From contig CAZPBY010000033.1 in the NCBI GenBank assembly GCA_964584785.1, forward strand, positions 1-64,000: a DNA stretch of 64,000 nucleotides. The letters are read 5' to 3'. Below are positions 26,545 to 35,040 of this stretch, piece after piece (positions within the stretch are counted from its first letter, which is position 1; each line of letters starts with the position of its first letter). Below the pieces are notes generated by a model, which did no database searches, was not told where the DNA came from, and saw nothing but the letters and a program-made list of their open reading frames with translations. The stretch is from JAHFTY01 sp964584785 (GTDB lineage: Bacteria > Acidobacteriota > Terriglobia > 20CM-2-55-15). The position numbers and the translations under genes are program-made.

Positions 26545-27441
26545 ATGCAAACACGAGTCGGATTCATTGGTCTGGGCATCATGGGCAAGCCCATGGCGAA
26601 GAATCTCCTTCGCGCGGGGTTTCCTCTCGTCGTTCACAATCGGAGTCGAGCCCCGGTCGATGAACTGGCAAAGCTCGGCGCAGCGACGGCGTCGTCGCCG
26701 AAGGATGTGGCATCACAGGTCGATATCATCGTCACGATGCTCCCGAATTCTCCGGATGTCGAACTCGTTGCGCTTGGAGCGAATGGCTTGAAAGAAGGCG
26801 CCAAAACCGGACAACTATTCATCGATATGAGCACGATCAATCCGATCGTTTCACAAAACATCGCGAAAGAACTTGACGTCCGTGGAGTGGCGATGGTGGA
26901 CGCACCCGTCAGCGGCGGCGAAAAAGGCGCCATCGAGGCTGCTCTTTCCATTATGGCCGGCGGCGAACCGCAGGATTTTGAGCGGGCCCTGCCCGTTTTT
27001 CAGGCATTGGGAAAGACGATCACCCACATGGGCCCCCTGGGCAGCGGCGGATTTACAAAGCTCGCCAATCAAATCATCGTGGCGATCAATTTGACGGCGA
27101 TTGGCGAAGCGCTCGTCTTCGGCGCCAAAGCAGGCGTCGACCCGCAGAAGATGATTCGCGCGTTGTCCGGCGGACTTGCCGGGAGCAAATGCCTGGATCA
27201 GAAATCCGAGAAGATCCTTTCCGGGGACTTCGCACCGGGATTTAAAATCGATCTGCACTCCAAGGATTTGAGTTTGATTCACGAGGCGGCTCGGTCGGTG
27301 GGTGCACCCATACCGACGTCAGCTTTGGTTGAACAATTATTCGCCGCATTGCGAGTCCAGGGCCGCGGCGGTTTCGATCACTCTGGTGTGATCACGCTGT
27401 TTGAAGGTCTGGCCGGCGTTCAGGTCCGGAAACACCAATAA
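26545..27441 (+). CDS. 3-hydroxyisobutyrate dehydrogenase / tartronate semialdehyde reductase family
   Basis: 299 residues from the ATG at 26545 (MQTRVGFIGLGIMGKPMAKN). NAD(P)-binding GxGxxG at residues 8-13, the family signature around DAPVSGGEKGAIEAALSIMA, and the catalytic Lys in GSGGFTKLANQIIVAIN. These enzymes oxidise or reduce beta-hydroxy acids such as 3-hydroxyisobutyrate or D-glycerate; the GGEKGA form is often seen in GarR-like enzymes but does not settle the substrate. It is divergent from nth. Confidence 0.88.
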   Translation: MQTRVGFIGLGIMGKPMAKNLLRAGFPLVVHNRSRAPVDELAKLGAATASSPKDVASQVDIIVTMLPNSPDVELVALGANGLKEGAKTGQLFIDMSTINPIVSQNIAKELDVRGVAMVDAPVSGGEKGAIEAALSIMAGGEPQDFERALPVFQALGKTITHMGPLGSGGFTKLANQIIVAINLTAIGEALVFGAKAGVDPQKMIRALSGGLAGSKCLDQKSEKILSGDFAPGFKIDLHSKDLSLIHEAARSVGAPIPTSALVEQLFAALRVQGRGGFDHSGVITLFEGLAGVQVRKHQ

Positions 27442-27463
27442 ATTGGACAAGTAGCCCGACGTC

Positions 27464-29056
27464 ATGACGCACGAGATTTCCGCGTTCATCCAGCAGAACG
27501 AAACAACGGTCGTTCCACTATCGATCGACTACAGCGTCAAATTTTGGGAACTCTCGATCAACGGCACACCCGAACGGGAGAAAGCGCTCGTCGACGCCAA
27601 AGAGCGGTACCTCAAGGTCTACAGCAACAAATCCGATTTCCGGCAGCTTCAGGGCTGGCGTTCGAAAGCATCGCAATTGCCGGCGGTCGAGGGTCGAGTC
27701 CTTAAGCTGATCTATGACACCTACGTTCCGCACCAGATCGACGACGAGGTCCTACGCGACATCGTGGAACGCGAGACGGAGATCGAAAATCTGTTCAACA
27801 CCTTCCGCGCCGGCTTTGAGGGAGGTCACGCGTCGGATAACGAACTGCGCGACATTCTTCACACCGAAACCTCCATCACTCGACGGAAGGCCGCGTGGGA
27901 GGCGAGCAAGCAGGTCGGACACGCCGTCGCTCCGAAGCTTCTGGAGTTGATCAAGATCCGGAACCGTGAGGCGAAGAAGCTGGGATATCCCGACTATTTC
28001 TCGATGATGTTCGAGCTTCAGGAACTGAACGAGCAATGGGTGTTCTCTCTCTTTGATCGCCTCGACAAGGCGTCCCTGACCGCATTCGCCGAGATGAAGC
28101 GGTCGCTGGATGCAGCATTGAAAACCAGGTACGTCATTAATGACTCGGAATGCTACCCGTGGCTTTACGCGGATCCGTTTTTTCAGGAGTTTCCGTCAGC
28201 CGGAGCGAGCGAATCGCTGGACAACGTTTTTAAGGGGCGCGACATTCAGGCTCTGACGCGATCGCATTACGAAAGCATCGGTCTGAACGTCGATGACCTG
28301 ATGAAGGCGGCAGACTTGTACGAGCGCGAGGGTAAATCGCAGCACGCCTTCTGCCTGGACGTCGATCACGCCGGGGACGTTCGAGTGCTGTGCAACATAC
28401 GCGACAACGAGCGTTGGATGAGCACGATGCTCCATGAATTCGGTCATGCCGTGTACGATAAGTACCACGATCCCGCGATTCCGTTTACGCTCCGGACACC
28501 GGCTCACATCCTCACAACCGAAGCGATCGCGATGTTGAACGGGCGGATGTCGAAGAATCCCGAATGGCTCACGACCATCGGCGGATTGTCTGCGGGGGAT
28601 GCCAGGCGGTTGAGCGCGACAGCATTCCTGACACTCCGCTCGGAAATGCTGATCTTCCTTCGATGGGCCCTGACGTTGGTTCGCTTCGAGCGCGAGTTGT
28701 ATCGAAATCCGGACCAGGACCTGAATCGCCTGTGGTGGGAACATGTCGAGCGGTATCAGATGGTCACGCCGCCCGCGAACCGCAATCTTCCGGATTGGGC
28801 CTCCAAGAATCATCTGGCGACATCGCCGGCGTACTATCAGAACTACGTCCTCGGCGAACTGATGGCGTCGCAGCTTCTGCAGTTTATTCACTACAAGGTC
28901 GTGTGTGCGGAAAGTTATGTCGGGAATGCGCAGGTAGGAACGTATTTAGTGGAACGCGTATTCAAACCGGGTGCCCGGCAGGAATGGAATGAGATGATCC
29001 GGCTGGCTACGGGGGAGGAACTCAGGCCTGATCACTTTGTGCGGCAGTTTGTGTGA
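27464..29056 (+). CDS. M2/M3-like zinc metallopeptidase (gluzincin)
   Basis: 530 residues, mostly helical. The zinc motif is MLHEFGHAVYDKYHD with the third ligand Glu downstream in LRTPAHILTTEAIAMLNG, the HExxH plus late Glu arrangement of peptidyl-dipeptidases such as ACE (M2) and oligoendopeptidases (M3). The C-terminal region (NPDQDLNRLWWEHVERYQMV, SPAYYQNYVLGELMASQLLQ) is typical of bacterial M2-like proteins. No signal peptide is evident, so a cytoplasmic peptide-trimming role is plausible. It is convergent with the next gene. Confidence 0.82.
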   Translation: MTHEISAFIQQNETTVVPLSIDYSVKFWELSINGTPEREKALVDAKERYLKVYSNKSDFRQLQGWRSKASQLPAVEGRVLKLIYDTYVPHQIDDEVLRDIVERETEIENLFNTFRAGFEGGHASDNELRDILHTETSITRRKAAWEASKQVGHAVAPKLLELIKIRNREAKKLGYPDYFSMMFELQELNEQWVFSLFDRLDKASLTAFAEMKRSLDAALKTRYVINDSECYPWLYADPFFQEFPSAGASESLDNVFKGRDIQALTRSHYESIGLNVDDLMKAADLYEREGKSQHAFCLDVDHAGDVRVLCNIRDNERWMSTMLHEFGHAVYDKYHDPAIPFTLRTPAHILTTEAIAMLNGRMSKNPEWLTTIGGLSAGDARRLSATAFLTLRSEMLIFLRWALTLVRFERELYRNPDQDLNRLWWEHVERYQMVTPPANRNLPDWASKNHLATSPAYYQNYVLGELMASQLLQFIHYKVVCAESYVGNAQVGTYLVERVFKPGARQEWNEMIRLATGEELRPDHFVRQFV

Positions 29057-29058
29057 AA

Positions 29059-29084
29059 ACACAGTACCCGCGCGGGCACTGTGT
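29059..29084. terminator. Hairpin between convergent genes
   Basis: ACACAGT-a-CCCGCGCGGG-c-ACTGTGT forms a near-perfect stem three bases after the peptidase stop and 15 bases before the end of the opposite gene. There is no clear T-run, so it may be a bidirectional structural terminator or an mRNA-end stabiliser. Confidence 0.55.
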
Positions 29085-29098
29085 CTCCACGACTTTGT

Positions 29099-29611
29099 CT
29101 ACTGCTTGAGGCTCTTGATCCACTGAAGATTGGCTTTCGCCGCCTGCTCGGTGCTGTCCACGTATTGTTTCCAGGCGGCATCTTCCTGGTATCGCGGCTC
29201 GGTCTTTCGCTTGGCTAATACGGTCACGGCGGTTTGGGCATGTGTGACGGCGCGATCCAGGTTCTTCTTTTCCATGCCGTAGTTGCGCGATACGAGCATC
29301 AGCGCGCTAACGTTTTCCGGATCCAACTTGATGGCTTTCTCGCCGATCTCATCGATCTTTGCTTTGTCGTTCTTCTGTCCAAAAGCGTCGAGCAAAATCA
29401 CGTAAGCGTCGGGTAGTGCTTTGGAGTTGGGGAACTGCTTCTCGAAATCCAGGCATTTCGCGATCTTGGCATCGAGATTCGATTCGGCCGAGCATGCGGT
29501 GAACGCCTTGTCTTCAGCGCTTCCGGCGACCAGAGTGACTTGTGCGCCGGCTTGGGATGCAATTCCCAGAACCATCACTACACACAACGTCAGAATGACT
29601 CTTGTCTTCAT
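29099..29611 (-). CDS. Secreted helical-repeat (TPR-like) protein, unknown
   Basis: 170 residues with a signal peptide (to about residue 23, GIASQAGAQ). The mature part has helix pairs like tetratricopeptide repeats: KIAKCLDFEKQFPNSKALPD with AYVILLDAFGQKNDKAKIDE, then KAIKLDPENVSALMLVSRNY. Probably periplasmic. It is followed on the minus strand by nothing obvious and shares no clear operon. Confidence 0.75.
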   Translation of the reverse strand: MKTRVILTLCVVMVLGIASQAGAQVTLVAGSAEDKAFTACSAESNLDAKIAKCLDFEKQFPNSKALPDAYVILLDAFGQKNDKAKIDEIGEKAIKLDPENVSALMLVSRNYGMEKKNLDRAVTHAQTAVTVLAKRKTEPRYQEDAAWKQYVDSTEQAAKANLQWIKSLKQ

Positions 29612-29668
29612 TTTGTAGGTACTCCTCGTAGACGATAAGTGTGAACTTTATACCAGAACCACCCATCT

Positions 29669-30160
29669 TCAGGGCAAATTTTTTCGAGCGAAATCGGAGT
29701 AGGATCGCCCTTCAACGGCAGCCGGTTTAAGCCCGAAAAACCTGAACAAATGCTCGGCTTCCGGGGCGGTTGGGGCTTCGACTTCAAGGAAGAATCCATG
29801 CCCTTCCACGCTGTCCAGGTGGACCTTGGTATCGCCCACATAATAGATCTCACGCTCCTTCTCCACGACGCCCAAAACGGGCAGTGCCGCCTGCAAAACC
29901 CGCCTCAGCTCTGCGGCATTGTCTATAGACGCGTAGACGACAAAACTCTCTCTCGTTTCGGCTTTATCGGAACGCCGGTAAAAGATCAACGACTGCTCGA
30001 GCCGGCCTTCCCGAAGCTTCAAACGGCCTTCCGGAACCACAAAATAAGTGTCCCTTTGATGATCCCGCCCGAGTTCGCGCGGGCTCAGTGTTCTTAACTT
30101 TGCACGGGCGGCTTCGAGGTCGTCGATGTGCGCCTTGAACTCGACATTTACCTTATTCAC
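29669..30160 (-). CDS. CYTH-domain protein (class IV adenylate cyclase-like)
   Basis: About 163 residues if begun at the GTG at 30160 (VNKVNVEFKAHIDDLEAARA); the frame stays open upstream but that part overlaps the divergent ABC gene and is not protein-like. CYTH features: DTYFVVPEGRLKLREGRLEQ, SLIFYRRSDKAETRES, a DSVEGHGFFLEVEAP segment and a C-terminal RSYSDF. The N-terminal ExExK signature is altered to N-V-E-F-K. CYTH proteins act on triphosphates (cAMP synthesis, thiamine triphosphate or polyphosphate hydrolysis); which applies here is open. Confidence 0.82.
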   Translation of the reverse strand: MNKVNVEFKAHIDDLEAARAKLRTLSPRELGRDHQRDTYFVVPEGRLKLREGRLEQSLIFYRRSDKAETRESFVVYASIDNAAELRRVLQAALPVLGVVEKEREIYYVGDTKVHLDSVEGHGFFLEVEAPTAPEAEHLFRFFGLKPAAVEGRSYSDFARKNLP

Positions 30161-30166
30161 GACCGG

Positions 30167-30172
30167 TATAAT
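30167..30172 (+). promoter_or_regulatory. Possible -10 element of the ABC-2 exporter operon
   Basis: A perfect TATAAT lies only 11 bases before the ATG at 30184. If used, the mRNA would be leaderless or nearly so. The best -35 candidate (TCGACA at 30141) gives a poor 20-base spacing. Confidence 0.3.
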
Positions 30173-30183
30173 AACCCATTGAA

Positions 30184-31170
30184 ATGGACTCCAAGATCGC
30201 AGTCGGCCATCTTTGCAAGTTCTACGAAGCGCATCACAAAGAGCCGGGTTTCGCCGGCTCGCTACGCTCGTTTTTTCGACGCCGGTATCAGACCGTCCGC
30301 GCGGTCGACGACGTTTCCTTCGAGATCCAATCCGGCGAAATCGTCGGGTTTCTCGGTCCCAACGGGGCCGGAAAGACCACAACGCTGAAGGTTCTATCGG
30401 GTCTCCTGTACCCGACCACAGGCGACATCAGCGTTTGCGGATTCAAACCGAGCGACCGGAAAGACGATTTCCTGCGCCGGATCACGCTGGTGATGGGTCA
30501 GAAGAACCAGCTCATCTGGGATTTACCGGCGTTTGAATCGTTCGAGGTTAACCGGGCGGTCTATGACATCCCCCGGCACGACTATCTGGCGGTTCTTCAG
30601 GAACTGACCGCATTGCTCGATCTCGAGCCCGTTTTGAAAAAACAGGTTCGAAAACTGTCGCTGGGCGAGCGGATGAAGTGCGAGCTTGCGGCCGCGCTCC
30701 TGCACCGGCCGCAAGTCCTGTTCCTGGACGAACCGACGATCGGGCTCGACGTGACGATGCAGGCCCGCGTCCGTGAGTTTCTCTCCGAATACAACCGGCG
30801 GCACGGTGCAACGATTCTTCTGACCAGTCACTACATGGCCGATGTCACAGCCTTGTGCGAGCGAATCCTTGTCATCGACCACGGCCACCTCATTTACGAC
30901 GGCAAACTCGATGCGCTGGTCGAGCGGGTAGCCCCGTACAAACACGTCCGGATCGTCTTGCGACGGCCGATCGCCGCGGGCGAGCTCAACCAATTCGGCG
31001 AGATCCGCTCGATGGACACGCTGGAAGCCACACTGGTCGTACCTCGCGAGCGGACGTCGATAGTGGCTGCACAGCTTTTTGAGTCATTGCCCATCGAGGA
31101 CGTAACCATCGAGGATCCCGAAGTTGAAGAAATCATCGGGCGCATCTTCACCGGGAAAATCCTGTCATGA
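30184..31170 (+). CDS. ABC-2 type exporter ATP-binding protein
   Basis: 328 residues. Walker A GPNGAGKTTTLKVL (about residue 60), signature variant LSLGERMKCELAAALLHRP, Walker B VLFLDEPTIGLDVTMQARV, switch His in LLTSHYMADVTALCER, and a C-terminal domain of about 90 residues. The LSLGE signature and the two partner permeases resemble the natA-like/ABC2_membrane_6 exporters. It starts the three-gene exporter operon and overlaps the first permease by four bases. Confidence 0.92.
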   Translation: MDSKIAVGHLCKFYEAHHKEPGFAGSLRSFFRRRYQTVRAVDDVSFEIQSGEIVGFLGPNGAGKTTTLKVLSGLLYPTTGDISVCGFKPSDRKDDFLRRITLVMGQKNQLIWDLPAFESFEVNRAVYDIPRHDYLAVLQELTALLDLEPVLKKQVRKLSLGERMKCELAAALLHRPQVLFLDEPTIGLDVTMQARVREFLSEYNRRHGATILLTSHYMADVTALCERILVIDHGHLIYDGKLDALVERVAPYKHVRIVLRRPIAAGELNQFGEIRSMDTLEATLVVPRERTSIVAAQLFESLPIEDVTIEDPEVEEIIGRIFTGKILS

Positions 31171-31976
31171 CTGGAAAAGCAGCGACCGCTCTCCGCAAGT
31201 TTGCGGCCGAGTATCGTGCGGCGTGGCAGCTGGCGCTCGAATACCGGCTGGCCGTGTTCATATGGATGTTCAGTATGGTCCTGCCGCTGATCATGCTCGC
31301 AGGCTGGCTTTCGATTGCAGAAGATGGCCGTGTCGGCAGATTCGGCCGGACCGAGTTCATCGAATACTACGTCGCGGCAATCCTTGTGCGGAATTTGACC
31401 GGCGTTTGGATCATTTGGGACCTCGATTCGGACATTCGTCATGGCGAGCTGTCGTTCAAGCTTTTAAAGCCGATGAATCCGATCATTCATTACATGTCGC
31501 AAAGCCTTTCGGCGAAACCGTTGCGGCTGGCCGTCCTCGTTCCGATGGTCCTCGCTGTCAGGGCGTTCGTTCCCGGCGTGCACTTCGCTGCGAATCCATG
31601 GCGTCTGCTTCTCTTCGCTCTCGCCGTCTCGGGCACGTGGGCGATGTTGTTCTTCATCCAGTACACAAACGGGCTTCTGAGTTTTTGGATCACTCAGGCG
31701 ATCGGCATCAATGACATGTGGTTTGGTCTGTTTTCGCTGTTTTCGGGTTATCTGATACCGCTCGATCTGTTCCCCCCGTTGCTGCGAAATGCTCTGTACG
31801 CCTTGCCGGTCCGTTACATGATGTCTTTTCCGGTTGAAATCTTTACCGGTCAGCTTGGAACGCCGGATATCGTGCGCGGACTTGCCGTTCAGTGGACATG
31901 GGTGACGGTGTTTTACGCCATGTATCGATTCGTGTGGGTTCGCGGCCTGAAGAAATACAGTGCCGTCGGAGCATAG
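31167..31976 (+). CDS. ABC-2 family permease (ABC2_membrane_6 type)
   Basis: 269 residues with about six hydrophobic segments. Family-like features are an N-terminal RAAWQLALEYRLAVFIWMFS and a middle segment YYVAAILVRNLTGVWIIWDL followed by DIRHGELSFKLLKPMNPI. Start overlaps the ATPase stop. It pairs with the next permease to form the transmembrane part; substrate unknown. Confidence 0.85.
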   Translation: MTGKAATALRKFAAEYRAAWQLALEYRLAVFIWMFSMVLPLIMLAGWLSIAEDGRVGRFGRTEFIEYYVAAILVRNLTGVWIIWDLDSDIRHGELSFKLLKPMNPIIHYMSQSLSAKPLRLAVLVPMVLAVRAFVPGVHFAANPWRLLLFALAVSGTWAMLFFIQYTNGLLSFWITQAIGINDMWFGLFSLFSGYLIPLDLFPPLLRNALYALPVRYMMSFPVEIFTGQLGTPDIVRGLAVQWTWVTVFYAMYRFVWVRGLKKYSAVGA

Positions 31977-31995
31977 CGGGCGAAAGTTTTCAGTT

Positions 31996-32784
31996 ATGAA
32001 GCGCTATTTGCAACTGATTGTCATCTATTACCGGAGCGCACTGCTTGCCGAGATGGAGTACCGCACCAACTTTATCTCGAGCCTGGTCTACAGCATTCTA
32101 TGGGCGTTCTGGATCGCCGGCGGTGTTTCGATCTTCTTCTATCACCGGACGTCGCTCGGGGGATGGACATACAACGAGATTCTGATCGTCATGGGCCTGT
32201 TTATGATCTTCAACGGTGTGATCGACACGGTCCTTCGCCCGAATATCAATCGTCTTACCGAATACATTCAGAAAGGCACTCTGGATTTCGTTCTCATCAA
32301 GCCGGCGAACAGCCAGTTTCTGGCAACGGTCACGAGCATCTCGGTATTTAAGTGCTTCGATGTTGCGATTGGATTCGGTCTGATCGGATATGGTCTTTAC
32401 CGGCTGCATCACTGGCCAACGCTGGTGGAATGCCTGCTGTTTTCGATCATGATGCCGTCGGGGTTGATTCTTGTGTATTCGCTCTGGCTGTTTCTGGCAA
32501 CGCTGGCGTTCTGGTTTGTGAAGATCGAGAACTTCACGGAATTGTTCTACACGTTTTATGAGGCAGGGCGGTTCCCGATCACCGTCTACAAAGGCTGGAT
32601 CCGCGCGGTTCTGACGTTCGTTGTCCCGGTTGCGTTCCTGACGACTTTTCCGGCGGCGGCACTGATGGGCCGTCTATCCCCATGGTATGCCGCCGCGTCG
32701 TCAGGTATAGCGCTCGTTCTTTTCTTTGCGTCTTCACGGTTCTGGCGTTACGCCATCCGCTTCTATTCCAGCGCCAGCAGTTGA
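31996..32784 (+). CDS. ABC-2 family permease (ABC2_membrane_6 type)
   Basis: 262 residues from the ATG at 31996 (MKRYLQLIVIYYRSALLAEM). Six hydrophobic segments. It shares with its neighbour the arginine-containing N-terminus (AEMEYRTNFISSLVYSILWA) and the LIKPANSQF segment, which matches LLKPMNPI in the first permease. It is the last gene of the exporter operon and convergent with the glutamate dehydrogenase gene. Confidence 0.85.
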   Translation: MKRYLQLIVIYYRSALLAEMEYRTNFISSLVYSILWAFWIAGGVSIFFYHRTSLGGWTYNEILIVMGLFMIFNGVIDTVLRPNINRLTEYIQKGTLDFVLIKPANSQFLATVTSISVFKCFDVAIGFGLIGYGLYRLHHWPTLVECLLFSIMMPSGLILVYSLWLFLATLAFWFVKIENFTELFYTFYEAGRFPITVYKGWIRAVLTFVVPVAFLTTFPAAALMGRLSPWYAAASSGIALVLFFASSRFWRYAIRFYSSASS

Positions 32785-32811
32785 CGCTACAGAAAAGCGT
32801 TTCAACGTCCG

Positions 32812-34242
32812 CTACGGGAAGATGCCGAGTTGTTCGTAGGCGAGCGCTACCTTTCTGATCGCGATGATGAACGCGGCCGTACGCATGCTTTCGTCAGGTG
32901 CGTTCGCGAGGTGCACCTCGCGCATTTCCCGATAGGCGCTGACCATTGTTTCTTCGAGTCCCGAATTAACCAGGTCGATCTCCTCGGGTCCGCGAACCAG
33001 GAATTCCTTGTCCCTGGACGGAAGTTGTTTTCCGATCAGGCCTTCGATGGCGCCTACCAGTCGCTGATTCTTGATTTCCTCGAGATGCTTTTGAAGTCGG
33101 CCAAATCGCATGTGCGAAAGGTTCTTTCCCCACTCGAAGTACGAAACCGTAACGCCGCCGGCGTTGAGGAATATGTCCGGAATGATCTTGATGCCTCGTC
33201 CGAATATGTTCTCTTCCGCTCCGGGTGTGGTGGGACCATTCGCGGCTTCAGCGAGGACCTTGCATCGAATGCGTTCGCAGTTTTCGAGAGTGATCTGATT
33301 CTCGAGCGCGGCGGGAATCAGAATGTCGCAAGGAACATCCCACACAGCCGCCGGATTGAGCGACGTCTGGCCTTCGGGAAAGCCCTTGATTGAACCTGTC
33401 TGCTGACGCCACTGGTGCAGCTTTTCGATCTCGAGTCCGTTCGGATTCGTCACAACGCCATCGTACTCACCGATTCCGGTGACTTTGATGCCGTCCTCCT
33501 CGGAAAGGAATTTCGAAGCGTAATAGCCGACGTTTCCGAATCCCTGGAAGACTGCGGTTTTTCCCTCAAGTCCGGTAGTAAGGCCCAGCGGCCGAAGATC
33601 CTCGGCGTACCGAAAGGCTTCGCGGATTCCGTATTGAACACCGCGTCCTGTCGCTTCCCGCCTGCCGGCGATTCCTCCCTGGGACACCGGTTTGCCGGTG
33701 ACGCAGGCAAGATTATCGATACCGCCCGGTTTAAAAGTGTCGTAGGTGTCTGCCATCCATGCCATTTCGCGCTCGCCCGTTCCGACGTCGGGACCGGGGA
33801 CGTTTTCGCCCGGACCGATGTACCCCTTGCGGATGAGTTCCGCCGTGAAACGCCGGGTGATCTTTTCGATCTGGTCCGTTGTGTATCTTTTGGGATTGAA
33901 TCGAACGCCACCCTTCGAGCCGCCGAATGGAACGTCGACGATCGCGCATTTGTACGTCATCAACGCGGCGAGTGCCATGATTTCGTCCTGATTCACAAGC
34001 TCGCTGAATCGCGTGCCGCCTTTGACCGGTTTTCGATGCTGGCTGTGCTCGGCACGCCAGCCTTCGAAGATTTCGTAATGGTTGTCGGCGAACCGCACCG
34101 GGAATTGAAAGTAATAGACGTTGTTGCAGGCTTTGATCTGGTCGCGGAGCGCATGATCAATCGTCAGGTACCGCGCGGCTCGATCGAATTGTTTGGAGAC
34201 GATGTTGTTGAGGTTCAGATCTTCCTGAATCATCGTTGCCAT
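32812..34242 (-). CDS. Glu/Leu/Phe/Val dehydrogenase, probable glutamate dehydrogenase
   Basis: 476 residues. The catalytic Lys lies in VDVPFGGSKGGVRFNPKRY, the upstream substrate Lys in KPVKGGTRF, and the Rossmann GxGxxG in AVFQGFGNVGYYASKFL. AEAANGPTTPGAEENIFGRG is the usual late signature. It interconverts glutamate with 2-oxoglutarate and ammonia. The length is above the common 410-450 owing to an N-terminal extension (MIQEDLNLNNIVSKQFDRAA) seen in several GDH subgroups. It shares the strand with an SDR, ispG and homoserine dehydrogenase. Confidence 0.92.
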   Translation of the reverse strand: MATMIQEDLNLNNIVSKQFDRAARYLTIDHALRDQIKACNNVYYFQFPVRFADNHYEIFEGWRAEHSQHRKPVKGGTRFSELVNQDEIMALAALMTYKCAIVDVPFGGSKGGVRFNPKRYTTDQIEKITRRFTAELIRKGYIGPGENVPGPDVGTGEREMAWMADTYDTFKPGGIDNLACVTGKPVSQGGIAGRREATGRGVQYGIREAFRYAEDLRPLGLTTGLEGKTAVFQGFGNVGYYASKFLSEEDGIKVTGIGEYDGVVTNPNGLEIEKLHQWRQQTGSIKGFPEGQTSLNPAAVWDVPCDILIPAALENQITLENCERIRCKVLAEAANGPTTPGAEENIFGRGIKIIPDIFLNAGGVTVSYFEWGKNLSHMRFGRLQKHLEEIKNQRLVGAIEGLIGKQLPSRDKEFLVRGPEEIDLVNSGLEETMVSAYREMREVHLANAPDESMRTAAFIIAIRKVALAYEQLGIFP

Positions 34243-34254
34243 GAAGTCCCCCTT

Positions 34255-35040
34255 TTAGTCGCCGATCCTGAAACCATAACCCGCGCTGATGTCGATCGCC
34301 TGGCCCGTGATGGCGTCCGATTGCGGGGATGCCAGAAACAGTGCGAGGTCGGCGACCTCTTCGGGCAGCACCATTCTCTTGAGCGCCGTTGCACGAACGT
34401 ATTCCTGCGACATCGTTTCAAAGTCGGTTCCAGTTGCGGCAGCGCGAGCGCGAATAACCGATTCGATCAACTCGGTGCGCGTGGGCCCCGGGCAGATCGC
34501 GTTGACTTGAACGTTATATGGGCCGAGTTCCTGAGCAAGTGTCAAAGTCAGGCCGACGAGTCCCCACTTGGACGCCGCATAAGGCGTCCGTAACGGGTAC
34601 GCCATCTTGCCCGCTATCGACGACATGTTGATGATCTTCCCACTCCTGCGTTCGATCATGGACGGAATGATCGCGCGGCTTAGCAGGAACGGAGTGCGGA
34701 GATTGATCTGGAGCGTTTTGTCCCAATCCCTGGGGTCGAGTTTGTGGGCCGGTCCCGTCGGGCCTCCGATTCCCGCATTGTTGACGAGGATATCGACCGG
34801 ACCAAGCTCGCGGGTGACCGTTTGCGCGAGCGCTTCGACCTGATCGTCCACACTGAGGTCCAGGCCGTATGTCTTGAATTGAAATCCACGCGATTTGTAA
34901 TCCGACGCGGCCTTTGTCAGCGCCTCATTTTCAAGAGCCGCAATGGCCAGAACTGCTCCGGCCGTGCCCAATTTTTCGGCGATCGATTTTCCGATGCCCT
35001 GACTCCCGCCTGTAACGAGCGCGATTTTATTGTTGAGCAT
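34255..35040 (-). CDS. SDR-family oxidoreductase
   Basis: 261 residues from the ATG at 35040 (MLNNKIALVTGGSQGIGKSI); a start at 35049 adds three residues. Cofactor motif TGGSQGIG, structural NNAG (ILVNNAGIGG), catalytic Ser in INMSSIAG and YxxxK in YAASKWGLVGLTLTLA, followed by CPGPTRTELI. It overlaps the end of ispG by about 14 bases, so it is probably translated from the same mRNA. The substrate is unknown. Confidence 0.9.
   Translation of the reverse strand: MLNNKIALVTGGSQGIGKSIAEKLGTAGAVLAIAALENEALTKAASDYKSRGFQFKTYGLDLSVDDQVEALAQTVTRELGPVDILVNNAGIGGPTGPAHKLDPRDWDKTLQINLRTPFLLSRAIIPSMIERRSGKIINMSSIAGKMAYPLRTPYAASKWGLVGLTLTLAQELGPYNVQVNAICPGPTRTELIESVIRARAAATGTDFETMSQEYVRATALKRMVLPEEVADLALFLASPQSDAITGQAIDISAGYGFRIGD

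Noticed and set aside
30161..30382. A longer N-terminus for the CYTH protein
   Set aside because: It would be antisense to the start of the ABC-2 ATPase and is Arg-rich and domain-free; the GTG at 30160 begins at the CYTH fold.
33415..34593. A 392-codon plus-strand open frame
   Set aside because: Antisense to glutamate dehydrogenase and the SDR gene; no recognisable protein features.
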